This document shows, piece by piece, positions 1 to 4,206 of a stretch of 5,583 nucleotides of DNA; position 1 is the first letter of the stretch; every line of letters begins with the position of its first letter. The stretch spans positions 1 through 5,583 of the forward strand of contig JAKLEJ010000256.1 of assembly GCA_022711695.1 (NCBI GenBank). The letters run 5' to 3'. The notes under the pieces were generated by a model that worked only from the letters and a program-made list of their open reading frames with translations, had not been told where the DNA came from and did no database searches. The stretch is from Verrucomicrobiota bacterium (GTDB lineage Bacteria; Verrucomicrobiota; Verrucomicrobiia; Limisphaerales; JACRJZ01). The position numbers and the translations under genes are program-made.

Positions 1-1592
1 GGGTCTGGCTTCTTCGGCGCCGGGTGCGCACCCAGACCGCTCTCATCCGGGAGCGCGCCGTCCGCGAGCAGACCCTCGAGGCCCGCTACCGCGAGCTCTT
101 CCAAAACGCCACCGACATTGTCTATACGCTGGACCTCCAGGGCAACCTGACGTCCGTCAACCCGGCCGGCGAAAGCATCTTCGGCGCTCCGCTGCGCAAC
201 GGGGAGCCGGTCAAACTGGCGCGGCTGGTCGTTCCGGAACACCAGTCCCGGTTGGTTGAAATGCTCTCGCTCGCGCCCGAAGCGCCGGGCCCGGCCGTCT
301 CCGAACTCGACCTGCGCTCTCCCGATGGCCGCACCGTCAAACTGGAGATCAACTCGCGCCTGCTCGTGGAGAACGGAGCGGTCACCGGCTTCCAGGGGAT
401 CGCCCGCGACATCACCAAACGCCATGCCCTCGAGCAGCAGTTGCGGCAGGCCGCCAAGATGGAGAGCGTCGGCCGACTGGCCGGCGGCGTGGCCCACGAT
501 TTCAACAACATTCTCACCACCATCGGGGGCCATGCCGCCCTGCTCCTGGAGGAAGCGAGCCTCCGGGGTTGGCTGCGCGCCTCGGTGGGCGAGGTGGCGA
601 AGGCGGCCGAGCGCGCCGCCGACCTCACCCGGCAACTGCTGACGTTCAGCCGGCGCCAGCCGATGCAGAAGGTGCTTCTGGACCTGAACGGCGTGATCGC
701 CGACATCGGTCCCATGCTCCGCCGCCTCATGGGCGAGCATATCCAGTTGCAGATCAACTTCGGACCGACTCCGGTGGATATCCGCGCCGATCGCAGCATG
801 ATGGAGCAGGTGATCCTCAACCTGGTGGTCAATGCGCGCGACGCCATCGAGGCCCGGCAGAGCCCCGCCCCTCCCGGACGGCTCACCTTGACCAGTGCGC
901 GGATACGCTTCGACGAGCGGGAAGTGCGGCAGAACCCGGAACGGAGCCAGGGCGAATTCGCCTGCCTGAAGGTGGCCGACAACGGCTGCGGCATGAGCCC
1001 CGAAACGCGGCAGAACATCTTCGAGCCCTTCTATACCACCAAGGACGTGGGCAAAGGCACGGGCCTCGGCTTGGCCACCGTCTATGGCGTCGTCCAGGAT
1101 CACTCCGGGTGGATCGAAGTGGACAGCGCGCCAGGGCAGGGGACCGAGTTCCGGGTGTGTTTCCCGCTGGCCAAGCGCTCGGACAAAGGCGTTCTCGAGG
1201 AGCCGCCGGGCCCAATGCTCGGCGGCCACGAGACCGTTCTCCTCGTCGAGGACGAAGCCCCCGTTCGCAGCCTGGCCCAGGAAGCGCTTACGAGGCTCGG
1301 CTACCGCGTCCTCGCGGCCGAATCCGGCGCAGCCGCCCTCAAGGTCTGGGCTCGCGAGGCCGCCCGGATCGACCTGCTGTTGACCGACGTGGTCATGCCC
1401 GAAGGCGTATCCGGCCTCGACCTCGGGGAGCGCTTGCACCGCGAAAAACCGGCGCTGAAGATCATCTACACCAGCGGCTACAGCATGGAAGCCGCCGAGC
1501 GCAAGCTGCGCAAAGGAATCAACCTGCTTCCCAAGCCGTTTTCTGTCCGCGCGCTCGCCAAGACCGTCCGCGAGTGCCTGGATTCCCGGTAG
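1..1592 (+). CDS. Hybrid sensor histidine kinase/response regulator, 5'-truncated by window edge
   Basis: This is the cytoplasmic part of a hybrid two-component kinase. It autophosphorylates on a histidine and passes the phosphate to its own receiver domain. The frame is open from position 3, so the GTG at 24 is probably not the true start. The residues before it (VWLLRRRVRTQT) look like the inner end of a membrane helix followed by a basic linker. Numbering from the GTG at 24, a PAS domain spans about 20-130 and ends in GIARDITKR. HisKA has the H-box GRLAGGVAHDFNN with phospho-acceptor His158. The HATPase shows an N box (N266, N270), a G1 box DNGCGM (319-324), an F box FEPFYTTK (333-340) and a G2 box GKGTGLGL (343-350). 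The receiver (about 403-520) keeps E409/D410, phospho-acceptor D455, T483 and K504. All catalytic residues are present, so it should be active. There is no DNA-binding output domain, and the signal sensed and downstream partner are not in the window. Confidence -1.
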   Translation, partial: VWLLRRRVRTQTALIRERAVREQTLEARYRELFQNATDIVYTLDLQGNLTSVNPAGESIFGAPLRNGEPVKLARLVVPEHQSRLVEMLSLAPEAPGPAVSELDLRSPDGRTVKLEINSRLLVENGAVTGFQGIARDITKRHALEQQLRQAAKMESVGRLAGGVAHDFNNILTTIGGHAALLLEEASLRGWLRASVGEVAKAAERAADLTRQLLTFSRRQPMQKVLLDLNGVIADIGPMLRRLMGEHIQLQINFGPTPVDIRADRSMMEQVILNLVVNARDAIEARQSPAPPGRLTLTSARIRFDEREVRQNPERSQGEFACLKVADNGCGMSPETRQNIFEPFYTTKDVGKGTGLGLATVYGVVQDHSGWIEVDSAPGQGTEFRVCFPLAKRSDKGVLEEPPGPMLGGHETVLLVEDEAPVRSLAQEALTRLGYRVLAAESGAAALKVWAREAARIDLLLTDVVMPEGVSGLDLGERLHREKPALKIIYTSGYSMEAAERKLRKGINLLPKPFSVRALAKTVRECLDSR

Positions 1593-1726
1593 GCGCGGGC
1601 GTGAGCGCGCCGGGGGGGGTCGGGACGGTTTATGCAATGGGCTTATAGAAATCATTAACAGGCGGTTGACAGGCCGCTCTCGCGCCGTATCTTGTCGCGT
1701 CGGGAGAACCACCTTCGTCCTGTCGA
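1593..1726. other. Intergenic region between the kinase and the prepilin-like gene
   Basis: This 134-base gap starts with a GC-rich weak inverted repeat (GGCGCG at 1592-1597, CGCGCC at 1606-1611) and a run of eight G. There is no T tract, so it is at best a poor terminator. It then becomes AT-richer (about 1641-1660) just before a promoter-like sequence. No RNA gene or small ORF is convincing here. Confidence -1.
1666..1693 (+). promoter_or_regulatory. Predicted sigma-70-type promoter for the prepilin-like gene
   Basis: A perfect -35 hexamer TTGACA (1666-1671) is followed after 16 bases by TATCTT (1688-1693), which matches the -10 consensus at 4 of 6 positions. An AT-richer stretch lies just upstream. 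Transcription would begin near 1700, giving a leader of roughly 27 bases before the ATG at 1727. The location and spacing are good, but no start site has been mapped. Confidence -1.
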
Positions 1727-2605
1727 ATGAGGCGCAATGGATTCAAGCTCGCCGGGGCTGGCGCGGGCCTGCCAGCCGCGCGGGCGTTCACGTTGCTGGA
1801 GTTGCTGGCGGTCGTCGCGGTCGTGGCGATCCTGGCAGCCTTGCTGCTGCCGGCGCTGGCGCGGGCCAGGGGCAAGGCCGCGGCCTTGTCCTGCCTGGGC
1901 AACCAGCGCCAGTTGATCCTCGCCTGCCTGGCTTACGCGGATGACTTCAACGACGCTCTGCCCTACAACCTGGGCGCGGACGAGATTCGGCGCCAGGTGG
2001 CCAGGCAGCGCTATTGGAACTGGTGCAGCAGCGTGTTGAACTGGGAGCTGGATCCGGCCAACACCAACACGGTCCTGCTGACGGAGGGGGGGCTGGGGCC
2101 TTACGTGGCCCGCGAGCCCCGCGTTTACCGGTGCCCCCGGGACTTCGCCCTGAGCGACCTCCAGGCGAAAGCGGGGTGGCCGCATCGCGTTCGGAGCGTT
2201 TCCATGAACGCCATGGTGGGCAACGCCGGCCAGTACACCCGGACGGGCGAAAACGCAAACAATCCCGACTACGTTCAGTTCTTCAAAGTCGGGCAGATTC
2301 CCGACCCCAGCCGCATCTTCGTGCTGATCGAGGAGCATCCCGACAGCATCAACGACGGGTATTTTCTGAACAAGCCGGACAGCCTGGAGTGGACAGACCT
2401 GCCGGCGTCCTATCACAACGGGGCCGCCAACATGACGTTTGCGGATGGCCATGCCGAGACGCGGCGCTGGCGTTTTGCCAGCACCCGCCCGCCGGCGCGT
2501 CCCGACGCCAGCCTGCTGCCCAGGAAAGTGCCGCATGGAGAGCGGGGCGACTTCGACTGGCTCATGGAGCGGACCAGCGTCGATGGCGAAGCCCACGGAC
2601 GCTAG
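1727..2605 (+). CDS. Prepilin-type N-terminal cleavage/methylation domain protein with H-X9-DG motif
   Basis: This 292-residue protein begins with a type IV pilin/pseudopilin (class III) signal: a short basic leader (R2, R3, K7, R19), a processing site A20/F21, and FTLLEL with the +5 glutamate E25. A hydrophobic helix follows to about residue 44. The -1 residue is Ala instead of the usual Gly. Near the C terminus, H230 and D240-G241 form the H-X9-DG motif, found in the large family of stand-alone prepilin-like proteins of Verrucomicrobia, Planctomycetes and Lentisphaerae. The rest is probably a globular periplasmic or surface domain. By family it should be handled by a prepilin peptidase and secretion/pilus machinery, but no other pilus or type II secretion genes are present, so its role is unknown. 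The ATG at 1727 is the only start in frame. It lacks a well-placed Shine-Dalgarno sequence, since GGGAGA at 1702-1707 is 19 bases away. The stop overlaps that of the convergent gene at CTAG (2602-2605). Confidence -1.
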   Translation: MRRNGFKLAGAGAGLPAARAFTLLELLAVVAVVAILAALLLPALARARGKAAALSCLGNQRQLILACLAYADDFNDALPYNLGADEIRRQVARQRYWNWCSSVLNWELDPANTNTVLLTEGGLGPYVAREPRVYRCPRDFALSDLQAKAGWPHRVRSVSMNAMVGNAGQYTRTGENANNPDYVQFFKVGQIPDPSRIFVLIEEHPDSINDGYFLNKPDSLEWTDLPASYHNGAANMTFADGHAETRRWRFASTRPPARPDASLLPRKVPHGERGDFDWLMERTSVDGEAHGR

Positions 2606-3342
2606 TCCGCCGGAAAGTACTTCCGCAGGAAGTCGGGCTCCACGGGACCCGCCAGAACGTAGGCAAGGCGGCCCCGGCTCCAGGTGGCCGCGGCCAGACG
2701 GTTGAAAGCGGAAACTTGAGGGGTCGGGCCGGGCGGCGTCCGGACAGCCTCGCGGTCCAGCACAAACAGGTAAAGCATCTGCCTGTCAGGCCGTTCGAAG
2801 CAGACCATGGCGACAGGATGGTTGCGCCATCTCAGGAAGCCGCCGCCAGCCAACTGAACGGATTCCAGGCCGCGTGGCAACACATAGTCAGCGGGCGCTC
2901 CCTTGGAGGTCATGAATTGCCGGACTGCCCGCATGTCGTTCGTCGTGACGTCCATTCCGTATTCCCGGAGCGCGTAGCGCAGCATTCGATCCTGGAAATC
3001 GGCAAAGCGGTCCGGGGTTCGCGACTGCAGCCAGAAACTGCCCAGCGCCGCCAGCAGGACAATCGCGGCGGCCGCCGCCAGCCAGGCGGGAACACGCCTC
3101 CACAGGGCGGGGCGGACGATGCGCCGCCGCGCCAGCAAACGCTCCTTCAGTTCCGGAGGCGGCTCCAACTGCCGCAGGCTCCGGGTTACGCCCGCCTGAA
3201 ACGCCAGGTGGCGCTCGTACCAGGCCCCCAGTTCGGCGTCTTCCCGCGCCATTCGCAGGGCTTCAGCCATCTGCGGTTCTTCCGGGCCGATCCGGCCGGG
3301 CCGGCTCAGCAGCAGAACGTCCTGGGCCTCGCGGCGGGTCAC
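2602..3342 (-). CDS. Probable membrane anti-sigma factor (partner of the adjacent ECF sigma factor)
   Basis: This 246-residue protein has one predicted transmembrane helix at about 84-105, preceded by basic residues (ARRR, WRR). That suggests a cytoplasmic N terminus of about 80 residues and an outer domain of about 140. Position argues for an anti-sigma factor: it directly follows an ECF sigma gene and overlaps it by four bases (GTGA), the usual sigma/anti-sigma arrangement. No gene-specific motif proves this. The zinc-binding HxxxCxxC motif of ZAS anti-sigma factors is absent; the only cysteine is C181 in the outer domain. The outer half has a repeated beta-strand character (GGGFLRWRNHPVAMVCFER, then LYLFVLDREA, then GRLAYVLAG) that resembles C-terminal domains of membrane regulators in this setting. 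The start is GTG at 3342, chosen for the overlap and the strong ribosome-binding site just upstream. A generic membrane protein is the main alternative. Confidence -1.
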   Translation of the reverse strand: MTRREAQDVLLLSRPGRIGPEEPQMAEALRMAREDAELGAWYERHLAFQAGVTRSLRQLEPPPELKERLLARRRIVRPALWRRVPAWLAAAAAIVLLAALGSFWLQSRTPDRFADFQDRMLRYALREYGMDVTTNDMRAVRQFMTSKGAPADYVLPRGLESVQLAGGGFLRWRNHPVAMVCFERPDRQMLYLFVLDREAVRTPPGPTPQVSAFNRLAAATWSRGRLAYVLAGPVEPDFLRKYFPAD

Positions 3343-3917
3343 AGGAACTCCTCCTCCCCTGCGGCGTCCAAGGCCAATCGCTTTAATTGCCTCAGCCCGC
3401 GCGCAATCCGCGATTTGACGGTCCCCTGGGGAACCTCCAGGATGGCGCCAATCTCCTCGTAAGAGCAGTCCTCCAGGTAGAACAGGGCCAGCGCGGCCCG
3501 GAAGTCCGGGCTGACTTGGGCCAGCAGCGCCGTCACGTGCGAGGCGTCCAGCCGGTTCACGACGTCCGGAGGCACACTGGGAAGTTCGCCTTCGGCTTCC
3601 TCGAGATCGAGGTGGGGAAAGCGCTGGAGGCGCCGCTGGCGCTCCAGGAACCGCCGATGCAGCGTGGTGAACAACCAGCCCTTCGCCTTGCTCGCATCGC
3701 GAAGCTGCCCTCCCTTGGACGCCCAGGCCAGAAAGGTCTCCTGCACCAGGTCGCTGGCGTCGTTCTCTGTGTGCGTCAGGCTCACGGCAAACCGGTAGAG
3801 CGCGCGGTAGTGCAATTCCACCAGACCCTCGAAGTCCGGGGCGTTGCGCGGGCGGTCTTCACTCCCGTATGACGGATGAGCTGACACAAATGTTCCCGCA
3901 ACCGCGTCCGGGCGCAA
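3339..3917 (-). CDS. ECF-family RNA polymerase sigma factor (sigma-70 family, regions 2 and 4)
   Basis: This is a sigma factor of the extracytoplasmic-function type, which directs RNA polymerase to a dedicated promoter set. The 192 residues fit the family. Region 2 spans about 28-97: FEGLVELHYRALYRFA, then the core-binding stretch DASDLVQETFLAW (53-65), then WLFTTLHRRFL (81-91). A variable linker (98-123) precedes region 4 (about 124-182), whose helix-turn-helix reads YEEIGAIL..PQGTVKSRIARGLRQL. There is no extra C-terminal domain. The downstream anti-sigma gene overlaps it by four bases. The start is uncertain. An in-frame TGA at 3926-3924 bounds the frame, TTG at 3917 is the longest option, and GTG at 3887 (residue 11) is an alternative. 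Neither has a good Shine-Dalgarno sequence, and conserved sequence begins only at about residue 28. One copy of an 11-base repeat lies within codons 6-9 of the long form. Confidence -1.
   Translation of the reverse strand: MRPDAVAGTFVSAHPSYGSEDRPRNAPDFEGLVELHYRALYRFAVSLTHTENDASDLVQETFLAWASKGGQLRDASKAKGWLFTTLHRRFLERQRRLQRFPHLDLEEAEGELPSVPPDVVNRLDASHVTALLAQVSPDFRAALALFYLEDCSYEEIGAILEVPQGTVKSRIARGLRQLKRLALDAAGEEEFL
3348..3357 (-). promoter_or_regulatory. Strong ribosome-binding site for the anti-sigma gene
   Basis: On the minus strand GGAGGAGGAG ends five bases before the GTG start at 3342. It lies inside the last codons of the sigma gene (the Glu-Glu-Glu of its C terminus). With the GTGA stop/start overlap, this supports both the GTG start and translational coupling of the two genes. 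Confidence -1.
3891..3901 (-). repeat. 11-bp inverted-repeat arm, left copy (TTGCGGGAACA on minus strand)
   Basis: Read on the minus strand this is TTGCGGGAACA, pointing towards the sigma gene. An exact reverse-complement copy lies at 3988-3998. GGAAC is the core of many ECF -35 elements. Here it is followed 18 bases downstream by GTCAT, resembling the GGAAC-N17-18-GTC pattern of sigma-E-type promoters. It sits inside the predicted sigma N terminus, so a promoter here would require a later start than predicted, or would be internal. Confidence -1.
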
Positions 3918-3987
3918 TCTGCGTCAGAACGAGGCGCAAAGGCAGGGCAAGCATCGTGCCGACCGGAGAGAAAAGAAATCCGAAATT

Positions 3988-3998
3988 TTGCGGGAACA
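3988..3998 (+). repeat. 11-bp inverted-repeat arm, right copy (TTGCGGGAACA on plus strand)
   Basis: On the plus strand this reads TTGCGGGAACA and points towards the secreted dehydrogenase-like gene. It is preceded by an AT-rich, purine-rich stretch (about 3971-3989), unusual in this GC-rich window and reminiscent of an upstream promoter element. A possible -10 (CGTA at 4017-4020) is 19 bases after GGAAC, slightly long for typical ECF promoters. Its role as a -35 element is inferred. Confidence -1.
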
Positions 3999-4144
3999 AA
4001 AGCGCGCATGATGCATCGTATTAGCATGGGTTGCTACCTCCAGAGAGCGACGCCGCGGACCGCAAGGCGCTCAACGACGGGAATCCCGGTCCCGATGTGG
4101 CGGACCGTTGCGTTTCCCGTGCGCCTGCGCCTTCCAGGGCGTCC

Positions 4145-4156
4145 CCCCTCGAGGGG
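4145..4156. repeat. 12-bp perfect palindrome CCCCTCGAGGGG
   Basis: This perfect palindrome lies 50 bases upstream of the ATG at 4207, within the probable leader. It could be a dimer-binding operator, or in RNA a small hairpin with a CCCC/GGGG stem and a TCGA loop. Nothing else supports either role, and GC-rich DNA yields such sites by chance. Confidence -1.
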
Positions 4157-4192
4157 TGGCAGGGGTTTCGTGTTCAACCTGTGTCGTCAACG

Positions 4193-4198
4193 AAAGGA
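4193..4198 (+). promoter_or_regulatory. Ribosome-binding site for the secreted propeller gene
   Basis: AAAGGA ends eight bases before the ATG at 4207, a normal Shine-Dalgarno spacing. This favours 4207 as the start over the in-frame ATG at 4213. Confidence -1.
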
Positions 4199-4206
4199 CT
4201 TCCTTC

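Larger units (their letters stand above)
3918..4206. other. Divergent regulatory region between the sigma gene and the secreted propeller gene
   Basis: This 289-base region carries no convincing gene. From left to right it holds an AT-rich patch (about 3971-4000) with the right copy of the 11-mer, a GCGGACCG direct repeat (4055-4062 and 4100-4107), small palindromes (GGGAATCCC at 4079-4087 and CCCCTCGAGGGG at 4145-4156), and the ribosome-binding site at 4193-4198. No clear sigma-70 promoter was recognised on either strand. Confidence -1.

Noticed and set aside
122..1018. Minus-strand frame of about 298 residues opposite the kinase
   Set aside because: It is an antisense shadow in GC-rich DNA, Ser/Arg-rich with no domain features.
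1592..1619. GC-rich inverted repeat after the kinase stop as a terminator
   Set aside because: The stem is only six pairs with an eight-base loop and is followed by a G run instead of a T tract, so it does not qualify as an intrinsic terminator.
569..1648. Long plus-strand frame overlapping the kinase gene
   Set aside because: It is a shifted frame of the kinase, Arg/Pro/Gly-rich and without recognisable motifs, whereas the kinase frame carries every expected catalytic box.
1655..2596. Minus-strand frame of about 313 residues opposite the prepilin-like gene
   Set aside because: It mirrors a gene with clear pilin-signal and H-X9-DG motifs, shows no family motifs, and would run through the promoter of the sense gene.
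2014..3462. Plus-strand frame of 482 residues across three genes
   Set aside because: It overlaps the prepilin-like gene out of frame and lies antisense to the sigma/anti-sigma pair. Composition is biased (Arg/Gln/Pro/Gly) and no domain is visible; it is a product of high GC content.
3782..4027. Possible upstream extension of the sigma factor in another minus-strand frame
   Set aside because: It overlaps the sigma N terminus in a different frame and lacks sigma motifs; the sigma frame is already complete with both conserved regions.
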